Of a stretch of 64,000 nt of DNA, positions 1 to 10,780 are shown one piece after another (position 1 is the first letter of the stretch; every line of letters begins with the position of its first letter). The position numbers and the translations under genes are program-made. The notes under the pieces were generated by a model. That model saw only the letters and a list, made by a program, of their open reading frames with translations. It ran no database searches and was not told the origin of the DNA. Source of the stretch: Hofstenia miamia (taxonomy: Eukaryota; Xenacoelomorpha; Acoela); assembly GCA_004352715.1 (NCBI GenBank), contig SCFE01000023.1, forward strand, positions 1,808,101-1,872,100. Direction: 5' to 3'.

Positions 1-182
1 GCATTGTTATTGACTGTAGGGCGTTTTCGTTTGTGTTGTGACTTGCGTTTTTCTTTAACTGGCGCAGGTGGTATGATCATCTCCTGAGTTAGTGGGTTAT
101 AACCATGTGAGGGAGGTGGGGTTGTACATAGATCATCAAACAGGCTACTCAGCAAACTGGATGTTAGCATTTCAACAGACAT
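1..182 (-). CDS. 5' end of an unknown protein gene, running off the left edge
   Basis: Reading the minus strand from the ATG at 182-180, about 60 codons stay open to base 1 with no stop. An in-frame TAA lies upstream at 230-228, so this methionine is the first available. The peptide has a leucine/serine-rich start (MSVEMLTSSLLSSLFDDL), a proline patch (TTPPPSHGYNP) and then a strongly basic stretch (KEKRKSQHKRKRP) that could act as a nuclear localisation signal. I do not recognise the family. The composition is protein-like and unlike the AT-rich flank, but only the N-terminus is visible, so a chance open frame or a transposon-derived exon remains possible. Confidence 0.4.
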   Translation of the reverse strand, partial: MSVEMLTSSLLSSLFDDLCTTPPPSHGYNPLTQEMIIPPAPVKEKRKSQHKRKRPTVNNN

Positions 183-789
183 TGGCAAATGTGAGAGACG
201 AAATTGCGTAATAGAAAAATAATGATTTTATCTGAGGAAATGAAGTGAATATATAGATTGACCAGCCAATGGAAATACATTTGAATTTATGAAAAATAAT
301 TATTGGTTGAAAAAGTCGTGATATGATAAAACGTGTTACAATGAATTTTGACAAGTGTGATTTTGAAAGTTTCCTGGTTTCCAATGTAAGCTTCTCGAAA
401 TTATGGAAAATTAGTTTGTAATATTATGTGTACGTATCCCAAAAGGGGATGTTATAATAAGGTATATATTAACATGGCGTAATGCAAACAAATGTGATAT
501 TATCAAAATGAAATTAGTCATGCCAAAATAATGGTCTGTGATATTATCAAAGTGAAATTACTCATACCAAAAAAAAAATGGCCCTAATATGTAAATCAAT
601 TAAAAGCATTACTAATTGAAATCCAGACATACTTAAAAAATATCTGACGTCATTAAAAGTCCATTAGCAGAGATGTAAATCAAGTAGGTGACTCACTAAT
701 TAACATTTGCAAACACTCCCTTGATATCAGTGAATCATCCCTGGTTGAATATCAGTTTGTGACCTCAAGTCTCGTCTTATATTACTACT

Positions 790-820
<31 letters not shown>

Positions 821-3641
821 CATATCTAATTATCAACAAATCAACAAGGAATTGAACAAAAATTTTCTTAGTTTCAAAAAATCTGTAATAGTTTTTTGGG
901 ATCAACTACTAAGTGAGTGTTCATTTCAATCTGAAATAACATTGTTGACATCAACAATGCGCATACCATTCTGTATAAAGTAATTTCACAATTATCTGCT
1001 TACTTTCTAAACACCCATTAATAATATTAATAATCATCACTGCTTTCAAAATTTAATTTTTTTCTATTTCTTTTATCATTAAATGCATTAACCAAATCAT
1101 AATGATCCAAATAATCTTCTACATGTGTATTGTCTGATGAACACTGTGGACATTGTATGTCTTGAACTTCTCAATATTTATTTAATACAGTTTTTATAAA
1201 ACAGTGTTGTATTTCTTGAATATTTCTCTGTCCTTATACTTTTCAAGTGGATGCCTAGCTTCTAGGAAATCTAGGAATTTTAGGTGTATATCACAATTGA
1301 GTGACTGCACCAATAATGTAGTGGAAGGTGCCCAGGAGCTGATTGCCTTGCTAAAATTTATTTTGGGCCCAGCCCCTAAAGCATGTAGAGTTAAATTTAT
1401 ATGAATATCAATAAAATTTCCTAACTTAGGGAAAACCTGTGCATAACATTAATACCAAAAAAGGTCTAAATACATTCAAAAGATAGATGAATAATTTCAA
1501 ATTTCTTTTACTTTAAGCAGACTGATGTATATTTAACTGGATTAACTGTTTATCCAATTTTTCAAACAGTTTTCTCCAAATCTAATAAGAAATTTATAAA
1601 TCTTGAGCTATTCCCCCCTTATTGGTGAACATGGCTGAAAAATTGAAATATTTTTACAATTTTTCTTTGAAAATTTTGATTTTTTGAAAAATGTTCTCAC
1701 AATACTTAATGTGCAAGTTTTGGAAGCTCTAAAGAGACTTTTGCCAAGCACTATAAAATGGCCCAAAATATGCTGAATTTGCTATAAGTTAAATGTGTAG
1801 GCCTAAGGTTTTGTAGGCCTTGCTGAGTTGCCCCACAATTTTTGACACATGACAATCTCTGTTCCACAGGCTTAATAGCAACCCCACAAACATTAAGAAT
1901 ATGACTATGAATAAACTTGCACTATACTTTTAAAAAATAATTGAAAATTTGCGGAAACAAAAAAATCTTTGTTGCTAGCCTACTGTATCTGAACCAACAT
2001 GCTGAATGGAATTTTAGCACTACCCCATTGGACTGCATTGTTATAATTTTAATATCCACTTTATAACAGCATTTAAAACTTTGAATACTTCAAGTGTCCA
2101 TAGCTGAGACTTCTAAGTCATATTAGGTGGGGAAAATTGAAGCTTTATGTTTGAAAAAATCAAGATAATTGTGAGCAGATATATCCATATTTTCTGTTGT
2201 AGCTTTCATTATCTTTATCTTTGCAATTGAGCATATTAGTGTTGAAATGTGACCCAGATATTATGAGTTGACTTTTGTAGTCTCTAATGAATTCTTTTGT
2301 TTGAATATGTTTTTTTAATAAATATTATTTCAATATGGGAATTATAACCACAAATAACAAATTAGGGCTTTGCAATAGGGCATATTATAATGAGTTTGTA
2401 TTGAATAATATCAAAATTGAATATGACTTGATAGCTATTTATAAGTATAACTCTGCATTATAACAAGTATATAATTGTAATGATGTCATATCATATCAAG
2501 ATTTGATATGGATATATATTGTGATGTTTATAAATGTTCACCTGACTGTAGAAAACTCCCGATAATTGGGCTTAAAGAGTACACCCTACAAAACTTTGTG
2601 ATAGCTTATTAAGCTTGATAATGCAAACTAAATTAAACATAAACAGCACTGGGCTAAGTCACCTTTAATATGAAATTGACTGTCAGGCAAGCCACAAGAC
2701 CTTTAGAACAAATTAGTAAAAGCTGTGAGTTATTAATAACTATAACAATAATGAAGATACACACACTACAGTCAGATTAAAATATTCATGCCTTAAGGCA
2801 TTTCCTGACTTAATGAAATTCACGGTATCAAATTCTTGAAGCAAAGAGCATAGCTGCTGAAGTTTCATTTAACCTTCTAAATAAATAAGATATTGTTAGT
2901 AACAAATAAATATACAATAACATTTATTCTATTCAATATGGAGATACATGTGCAAAGTTAATACCTCAAGCTACATGTAGTTAAAAAGCTTAATAAATGA
3001 TTCTCAACATACTTCCTAACAACTAGCAATTTAGAAGCATTAATAATTAACAAACTTCTAATCATTTCCAAACCAAGTAAAGTAGACAATCAAAATATAA
3101 AACTTGTCACTCTATTTTTCAAATTATAAGAAGCATTTCAGAGTTGACTTGTTCACACTTTTCTAAAAATGGCTACTTACTCATTACTACAGCAATATTA
3201 GTAAAGACAAAATAACTAAAATTTTTGCAAGTTTTGCTTACTTAATGTAAAAAAGTATTGAATAAAATCAACTTATAGCAACTTCATCTAAGGAAAAACT
3301 CCTCAAACTTCATAAGGATTGCAAAAAGATTGTTTTGTCAATTGTGACATTTGTTTTACTAGTTGCAAAATTTTGCATACTCATTCCATTCTTTATAAAA
3401 TAGCACAATTTTATTACTTAGATATACTGACTAAGTTCTGCTGAAATGTATGAAAATATCTTAATCAGGTTGATCTTCAGAATTGAAGGAGAACATTTAT
3501 TTGTTGACAGATGCTTTATTGATTCTGCTTTATCCAAATCAAACTTATAACAATATTGAAAGTTGCATCATTTTGAATTACATAAAACTTTTTTTGCAAA
3601 TTATTTCTTTCTCATTTGTTGATTATTAGATATGCCTTCAC
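183..3641. other. AT-rich stretch with no recognisable gene
   Basis: I see no coding frame with protein-like composition on either strand. The short open frames here are low-complexity and lack family motifs. A (TA)n microsatellite lies at 790-818. The minus-strand gene starting at 182 would have its promoter at the left end of this stretch, but no motif can be singled out. Confidence 0.5.
790..818. repeat. (TA)n microsatellite
   Basis: Uninterrupted alternating T and A for about 29 bases. Confidence 0.95.
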
Positions 3642-3673
<32 letters not shown>

Positions 3674-3674
3674 T
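3642..3674. repeat. (TA)n microsatellite, one interruption
   Basis: Alternating TA interrupted by a single G at 3655. Confidence 0.9.
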
Positions 3675-3699
3675 GATTTTATGCAGATGTAAAATTTTC

Positions 3700-4190
3700 T
3701 TCTATTAGTTGATGCCTGTTTATAAAAATTTCAATTTTTAGATACCCATTCATTAATTCCTTAATTTTTATACCCAGATGTTGCTTCAGTTCCCTGATGT
3801 ATGTTTTTTCACAATCATCACATTTTTATGTATAAACTAAGAAGGAAATTAATTTTTTTGGGATTTGATCTTTTTTTCAAACATATCTTTCATTTTGTTT
3901 GACATAAATATTGGAATGATATTTGTACTTTTTAATTTATTTTTCATTCTTCCAATTTTTTTTAAATTTCTTGTTGAATTTTCTTAATGGGAAACTTAAA
4001 TAACCATTAGTCTTTGTTTTACCAATGTTTTTTCAGAAATGTGCATAATGTTGTCATTTGATAATAATGCAATAGAATCAAGACTTGCTATTATTTTGTT
4101 TCTGCATAAATTTGCATCTTTAAATGTAGATGTTAATGCTCTTAGCAGTCCAGGTTTAAAGAAATAGGGAAATGGTTTTAAAAAAATATG
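3700..4190 (-). pseudogene. Penelope-like retroelement remnant (GIY-YIG-like end)
   Basis: On the minus strand near 3829-3720 a frame reads VYT*KCDDCEKTYIRELK and continues into a basic IKIKE segment. The order VY, C..C, YI and a basic helix matches the GIY-YIG endonuclease domain at the C-terminus of Penelope-like elements. Upstream, in another frame around 3925-3850, the string NIIPIFMSNKMKDMFEKK resembles the linker that precedes that domain. Stops and at least one frameshift make it non-functional. No reverse transcriptase motif is visible, so this is a 3' fragment. The assignment is by motif reading only; a chance match is possible. Confidence 0.35.
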
Positions 4191-4518
4191 TATATAATAT
4201 AAGTACTGTGTTGTTTTCTCTCAAAATCAGTTTTGAAAATGCCTTCAGAAGACATGAGTCAAAAAATTAATGACAGGCCTGAACTTATGGGTAATAGGGT
4301 GTTGACTATTTTGATACACTATAATTTGTGATTAGATTCCCATTCTTATGATGATTATAACATTAGTTTGAAAGTTTGGGACAAATTGAAGTGATATTCA
4401 GCTGGAGCCATTGCAAGGTGTGAGTTAAACTGTTTGTTCAAAAACATAAACAAAAAAATTTCCTTACTATCTTCGACAATTTTGTAATTTTGTTGATTCC
4501 TAATTAATTACTCATTTA

Positions 4519-5830
4519 GATGGAAACCTACTGGAGCAATGTGTTACAGAGAATTTTAAGGATTTCAAGTTTAATAAAATACAACTTCCTACAAATGTAG
4601 ATGTGCTATGCAGTTACAAGTCCATCAGACATTGTAATTCTAAAATCCCTCAAAATAACATTGTGAACAATCTAGTGAAGGAAGTCACAGGCATATGGAA
4701 AAACACATATTTCACATTGCTTCATCAGACCAATATTAAGCTGAAAGTTAGAAAGTGTATTAGAAATCTAAAGCTAGTTAAAAAGAGCAAGCATAAAGCT
4801 ATTAAACCTGAGCTTGTCAAGTCCTGGTTTTGAAGAGGCACTAAAAAATAATCATTTTCTAAATAATGAGAGAAAAGCTTGGGAGTTAAAATTTCTTTGC
4901 AATAAAAAATATGATCATAAAATGTACATTGGAGAGAGAGAGAGAGAAACAGATGTTGAGGTTTGTGAAGCAAGATCAAGAAAGCAAATCTCAAGGGATA
5001 ACAACAACAAGAGATTCTAGACTGTTGAGAATATTAATGATGAAAAAGAGTGTTTTTTTGAATTATTCAGGATCTGAATTTGAGTACAAAGGTGACCATG
5101 AACTCATGCTAAAAAACAAAGATTTTCTAGGAAAAAGTTGGCAGAATTAATAATAAATTCACAGTCTTTCTTCACTAGCTACTGCACAAGAACCATCCAA
5201 AATATTTGAAATCAGGCATTTACAAACCATCATAAAAAAGAAAACTTTGTTAATTAATAATAAATTCATGGCACTTAAAAATCATGATGGAATTGTTTTA
5301 CAATTTGATCTGAGTAAAGAAAAGCTGTATGGAAAAACAAGAGAGTTGATTGTAGTGTGTCTAGACTCAAATTTGGAGTTTTTTGGTGAGATTGCTTCAA
5401 AAAAAGGGACAGATTTTGCAGATGCAGTTTACAATGTAGTAATGCAACATAATGTGAATGTTGATAAGATTATTACTGACACAGNGACAGATGTTGCAGA
5501 TGCAGTTTACAATGTAGTAATGCAACATAATGTGAATGTTGATAAGATTATTACTGACACAGAAGCTGCCATAACTGGAGAAAAAAATGAAGCTGTAAAA
5601 CTTGGTTATATACCTACTTGGATTTTCTGTGTTTATCATGTATTGGATTTAGCTTTGTGAAAAGTTATTCTATTTTGTTTTGATTCAAAGTCAAAGAGTC
5701 CTTTACTGAAGCACTTTAGTTTTGTAGCAGTGGTGCATGAAAAATTCAACAAAGAGAATGGACTTCTTCTTCACCATATGCAACATCTGAACCCTTTATT
5801 GTTTTCTGCACATACAAGTAAGTGAAGTGA
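4519..5830 (+). pseudogene. Transposase-like (DDE/hAT-like superfamily) gene remnant
   Basis: Three successive open segments on the plus strand look like one decayed protein. The first (4519-4833) follows a possible splice acceptor (TTTAG at 4514-4518) and includes TEEVIWK-type spacing (VKEVTGIWKNTYF), as in N-terminal domains of transposon-derived proteins. The second (4814-5150) is lysine/glutamate-rich and broken by frameshifts. The third (5247-5660) reads HDGIVLQFD, then IITDTEAAITGEKN and CVYHVLDLAL, matching the order D-G-x-x-L, DTxAxxTG and CxHHxLEL of an RNase-H-like transposase family. The frame continues past a stop into 5700-5820 (LLKHFSFVAVVHEKFNKENG). Two assembly duplications lie inside it. 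A possible first exon starts with the ATG at 4240. The exact superfamily is uncertain. Confidence 0.45.
5408..5562. repeat. 77-bp direct duplication around a single n
   Basis: The block 5408-5484 recurs at 5486-5562 with about one mismatch, and the units are separated by one n at 5485. Such a pattern is typical of two contig ends that overlap but were not merged, so the real sequence probably has one unit. The duplication stays in frame and inserts about 26 residues into the transposase-like frame. Confidence 0.85.
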
Positions 5831-6069
5831 TTATTCTCTAAAATATATAAATAGAAATATTATATATATATATTTATATATAATTTTATTTNTGAAGCAC
5901 TTTAGTTTTGTAGCAGTGGTGCATGAAAAATTCAACAAAGAGAATGGACTTCTTCTTCAACATATGCAACATCTGAACCCTTTATTGTTTTCTGCACATA
6001 CAAGTAAGTGAAGTGATAAAATATATAAATAGAAATATTATATATATATATTTATATATAATTTTATTT
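5707..6069. repeat. About 180-bp direct duplication around a single n
   Basis: 5707-5891 recurs at 5893-6069 with a small deletion (about 8 bases near 6016) and one substitution, separated by one n at 5892. It has the same unmerged-overlap signature as the duplication at 5485. Confidence 0.85.
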
Positions 6070-6291
6070 CTATAAATTTTGTAATTATAATTGCTTATCT
6101 CATAAAAACCAAATTTATCACTCACCTAATTTTTTTTAAAAGTTAGAAAGTTTTTTTAAAAAATGGTAATATAATGTAATTGATTTTATATGTTCCACTT
6201 AGTGGTAGACAGTATTTTTAGGCTGTTCAATTGAATAATTTATTAGGAAAAGCTTAGAGGCATTCTGTATTTGAGAAATTTTGGCATTCCT

Positions 6292-6292
<1 letters not shown>

Positions 6293-6332
<40 letters not shown>

Positions 6333-6340
6333 TATACATA
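6293..6340. repeat. (TA)n microsatellite
   Basis: Alternating AT tract with one phase slip. It sits between the transposase-like remnant and the MULE remnant. Confidence 0.9.
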
Positions 6341-6728
6341 CATACTTGACATAATCAATAAATTAAGGAATGGAAGTGTGTTGGAATGATTCTAAATGTA
6401 AATAATGGAATGCACTTGTAATCAAATCTGATGGCAATAAACAAATCAGCATAATGCAATGCATCACACTCCTAAAGTTTTTGTTAGATCAATACTAAGC
6501 TGATAAACCAAGGTTTTGCACCTTCTGCCAGATTGCTTTGGAAAAATGAAAGAAGCACCCATACTTTGGCCAATCAAATTCAAGCTAAATGATAATTTAT
6601 TTAAATAACAACCAATATTGGTATATAATAGCTCATTACTTCTCTAAATAATTGAAACTCTCATGCAATGGGCTTTCAAAATCCATAATTGCAAAGTTCC
6701 ACAGACTGAACTTTTAAAAACTGTAAAA

Positions 6729-7146
6729 TCAATCAATATAATTCCAAGAATTTGAAGTCATGAGACTAAAGACCACTGGAATAAATGAATCATTAGCAGT
6801 GATTCCAATTATAAATAACTGCAAAAATTGTGAGGGTATGCATTTAAATGTGCAATCAGCATGTATTTCACAAGCCTTTGTAAGTGGGGATAAATCCAAA
6901 TAAAAAATGAATGCTTGCTGCAATGTGTTTTTGTATGTGCACTCCACAACACCTTGGTAGAATTGCCAGTTCTCACAATGTTTATCTAAAGCATGTCTAT
7001 GTCTACAATTTACTTAAAGTTATTACTTCATAATGAAAAGATCTAATATTAAATAAAGCATAAAATACCAAGCTTCAAAGACTTACGAATCTCATCAGCC
7101 ACATCACTTAAACTTTTGGGAAGCATAGGCAAATTTTTCCTTCTGT
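6729..7146 (-). pseudogene. MULE (Mutator-like/Phantom) transposase fragment
   Basis: The minus-strand frame 6947-6729 reads IHADCTFKCIPSQFLQLFII, then SFIPVVFSLMTSN. This is the diagnostic segment of MULE transposases: the first catalytic aspartate in the context xDxTFK, the QLFxIxG strand and the PVVxxLM helix. A short upstream exon-like piece at about 7146-7084 reads MLPKSLSDVADEI followed by a GTAAGT donor-like site, like the region before the catalytic core in this family. The remaining catalytic residues are not present as open frame, so the copy is a fragment. The superfamily call is fairly firm; boundaries are not visible. Confidence 0.55.
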
Positions 7147-7641
7147 GTTTCAAAAGGCAAGACTGCATTTCTATGAAAGAGACAAGATCACCAATGTCTT
7201 ATTCATTACATATTTTATTGAAAATATGTTTGGGGGAGACTTAGAACTGTCAGCATTCTTTTTAATTTTGGTTTTCAGTTTAATAACCTCAATATCCTCC
7301 CTATCTCTAGAATGATTGTGTTCATGAGTAACTTATATTAATCATAGGCAAACAGTGTAAATCGAATCTAATTTAGCTTATTTAATGTGCCTGGAAAACT
7401 AAATTATTTAAATATGTATTAAAAATTACCCATAAATTGATCTTTACAAATTTGAGCTCGACCTGCACACCCTTTTTTATATAAGTAACACGTTAATTAA
7501 ATCTTTCCACAGTTTTTATATATATAAAATTCGCAAATGTATATAATTTGGATCCCATTCTTCAACCATCAATAATTTTGTGTAACATTTTGCTGTCCCT
7601 TCACATAAATGTTGTGCTTGTTATCGTAGAATTTAAACATA

Positions 7642-7731
7642 TAGAACTTAACCCTGTAGGACTTAATCATGTAGGACTTATTGCTGTAGGATTTATTCCT
7701 GTAGGAACTATTCCTGTAGGACTTATTCTGG
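7642..7731. repeat. 15-bp tandem repeat (minisatellite), about six units
   Basis: Units of the form TAGGACTTATTCCTG start at 7642, 7657, 7672, 7687, 7702 and 7717, with a few substitutions each. As the period is a multiple of three, both strands stay open and spell pentapeptide repeats (VGLIP-like on plus, KSYRN-like on minus). This is a by-product of the period, not evidence of a gene. Confidence 0.9.
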
Positions 7732-7899
7732 TTGGTACTTTTTTTCATTCTTGAAACTCTCAAATCTTCCAAATTTCTCTCAGAATGGACATTGTAGTAA
7801 TTTTTATAAGGGAAATGTGTCCATTAAATAATAATCTTGGAAGTATTTGAGATAAATTTAGAAAATTTGAGATTTTCAAGAATGAAAAAAGTACCAACC
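7730..7899. repeat. Inverted repeat with about 50-bp arms (hairpin/MITE-like)
   Basis: The left arm 7730-7781 (GGTTGGTACTTTTTTTC...) is the reverse complement of 7851-7899 (...GAAAAAAGTACCAACC) with a few mismatches; the loop is about 70 bp. The left arm begins exactly where the 15-bp tandem array ends. The arms could be the termini of a small foldback element. No convincing target-site duplication is seen. Confidence 0.8.
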
Positions 7900-8762
7900 A
7901 CTTATTCTAATTCAATTATAACTTAGTTTTCAATTGGTAGGAATCTATGACGTAACAACACAAAATCATATGGATTATAGCCTTGTCATATTTAAATGTT
8001 TGTTGTAATTTTACGCTAATTATTATGTTTACCATTATTATAATAAATATTTTAATGAAAACTATTAAATATACTTACTAAATTATAATTTACAATGTTT
8101 TACAGTTTCAAAAAACTGTTGTCACTGCTAAATTGTTTTATATCGGTAAAATAAAAAAAGAGCTATAGGGATTCAACAATTGATTTTTTCATAATTTTGA
8201 GGATGTCAGATTGTTACTCGTAAAATGATAACCCAGAAAAGTTGATTGGATGAGTCATCAGAAGTTTTTTTTAAAAAGACCTAAACTTGAATTGATCCAA
8301 CTTTTCAAATTTTATATTATAACAATAATAATATTACAATTTATTTCAAACAAAACATATAAAATACTTAATGCAAAATAATGTCAACCAGTGTCACATC
8401 ATGTAGTCATCAAAATTCACTTGAATACTTCTGAAATCAGCTTAAATTTGCGGAAGACTATGGAAGTGAATAAGATTGACAACGTGCTAACTTTTAACAA
8501 CTTCAGAAAACAATCAAATAAAGTTAGAGCAGGTGAATAGTTGAATGCTTTTGAAATAATTAGATTTTTCGAAAACATTAATTTCTTCATTATCAGAGAG
8601 ATATTTAAAAACAAGTTCAGAATGAAAGAACAAGGTCAGAATAGATAAACTGTCTTTAATACAAATCCACATTTCTTCAATTGCAACCCCTTAAATTTAC
8701 AATTAAGTGGATTTATTTCTGGAAGACTAAATACATTATTGTTTCCACTTATTGCTGTAAAC
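7900..8762. other. AT-rich spacer with no recognisable feature
   Basis: Short low-complexity open frames only. No motif, repeat or splice pattern recognised on either strand. Confidence 0.5.
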
Positions 8763-10780
8763 CTAATATCCTTTAATAATAATAATGATAATAAAAGACT
8801 TTATTCCCAATTTCAAGCTAAAACGGGAAATCATGTAAAAACAGAGCAACAAAAAACAATATAAAACAAAAATGCATAGAGTACTTGGCAAGAGTTGAGA
8901 ATCAGCAATAAAGATGAGAGCACGAATGTCAGGAGTAATTAAAATGCATGAGGAGTAACGGTGGAGGTGGTCATCCAGAATTCGTCGTATTGAAGTTCTA
9001 AAACAGGCTGAGGGAAGAGTAGGATCGAGATGATAAGATTTGATAAGGTGATTCACGAGCATAACAATGCGGAAGAAGTAATTTTCTCTCGATTTCTGTT
9101 TTTGCGGATATTTCAGTTCAAATAAACACATGGAAGAAGACCGGGACAAAGAAGTAGCGGGGGACTTAATACATAGTTTGAAATATCAAAGTGAAAATGG
9201 TCAGTCAATAATTTGTTGAAAAGCAAGAGGTCATGATAATCCATAAGGAAACATATAGGCCAAGATTTTGAAAATATAAGACCTGCTCATACCTAGACAG
9301 TGATGTGGGACAGGACCATTTAAGGCAACGGTTGTTCAGTTTCTCCATGCTCAATAGCAGAGACTTGTTCGCGTACCAGATTGGCGAAGTGTACAATAGG
9401 ACAGGCAATACACATGCTTGATAAATCTGCAGTTTGGTGGTGATTAGGAATACAGAAGGGCAAGTTGCGCTTTAGCATTAAAAAGGCAGATTGGGCTTCA
9501 GAGTGTTTAGTGTTGATATTCAACGACCAATTAACATTGCAATGAATGCATACCCCAGGTCTTTAGGAATTTCGGTGGAAATAGCATTGTCAATAATAAA
9601 TTTCTGAACATTGGCATGGCAGTTTGGGGGTAAATATGGCAGCCAGTTTCGTTAGATTCAAGGGAAGTGAATTACAGCAGCTCCATTGCAACAACGAAGA
9701 ATGATCGGTTGAATACCGTTGAGTGTTGGGCTAGAGTACTGACACTTCCTCACTTCCCAGTAAACATAGAACTGTTGTAACGACGTCGTTTTTGTGGTGT
9801 ATTGGCGTTTAATATGAGTTTGATTGTTTGAGTGGCGTTTATAGTGCGGATTAGTGGCGGAGTATAATTCCGTCTAACAAAAATATTTAAAAATAAGAGT
9901 AATTTTAGTATTATGACAATTTGAAGATAAATTTTTTAAAAACTGCATTTTTATTGATAGTTTGTCGTTTTATTGTGAGAAGACGTTGTTTTGTAATGTC
10001 GTTTGAGTGCCGTTATTATGTCATTCAGCGATGTTGTTACTACAGTTCTACGTTTCCTGGGTTAGCATTATCGGCAAAAAGCCAACACACGCATAATCAA
10101 AGACAAGAAGGAAGGTCATTAATGAATAACAGAAATAAAAGGGGACTGAGTATGCTTCCCTGGGGCACACCACTTGTTACATCACATTCAGCCAAGAGGC
10201 AGCTGTTCACTGAACAATGCTGCTTCCAATTGGAAAGATAAGGGTGCATCAAAGCCAACAAATTGTCATCAAACGAAAATCTTTGACAGGAACGTTGTCA
10301 AAGGTCTTTTGGAAATCATAAAATACAACAAGGCAAGAAATATTGTCATCAAAGTTGTGGTACAGGCGATCGACGTAGGACAATAACTTAGTAATGGTGG
10401 AAGATTTCCGGAGAAAACCATACTGTGCAAAATTGATTTTAGGTCAAATATGAACGTACAGGAAATCAAAGAGAAGCTTTTCAAATTCCATAGATAAGCA
10501 AGGAAGTAGTCTGATAGGACGGGAGAAGACTCTTGTCACCTTTCTTGTGAACAGGACAAACAATGGCAGTCTTTCACTCAGCAGGGAAGACACATGATTG
10601 TAAAATGTAATAACGAAAAAAATATAAGACGAAAGCGCCGAAGAACATTTATTGATAAAATAACCAGGGAGCTTGTCAGCAGTCATAAAAGTGGAGGGCT
10701 TGCATTTTGCTAGTAGTTTGCAGATAACTTCCTCACTAAACTTGAGGTTAGAGAGGCAAATGGATGGCTCATTGTTTACT
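8763..10780 (-). pseudogene. LINE reverse transcriptase remnant (jockey/CR1-like)
   Basis: Read on the minus strand, reverse transcriptase blocks occur in the right order across several frames. Near 10690-10450: MTADKLPGYFINKC and then RPIRLLPCLSMEFEKLL (the NYRPISLLxxLSKxFEKLL finger block). Near 10240-10090: SGVPQGSILSPLLF, then FINDLP, a stop, and LFADNAN (a decayed FADD catalytic box). Near 9408-9280: PVLLYTSPIWYANKSLL followed by LEKLNNRCLKW, the thumb/connection segment of jockey-like LINEs. Many frameshifts and stops show it is dead. Its 5' side is cut at 10780, where a different LINE begins. Confidence 0.7.

Noticed and set aside
7548-7754. Pentapeptide-repeat protein (VGLIP or KSYRN repeats)
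   Set aside because: The repeat is a 15-bp minisatellite; frames on both strands stay open by periodicity and there is no other coding signal.
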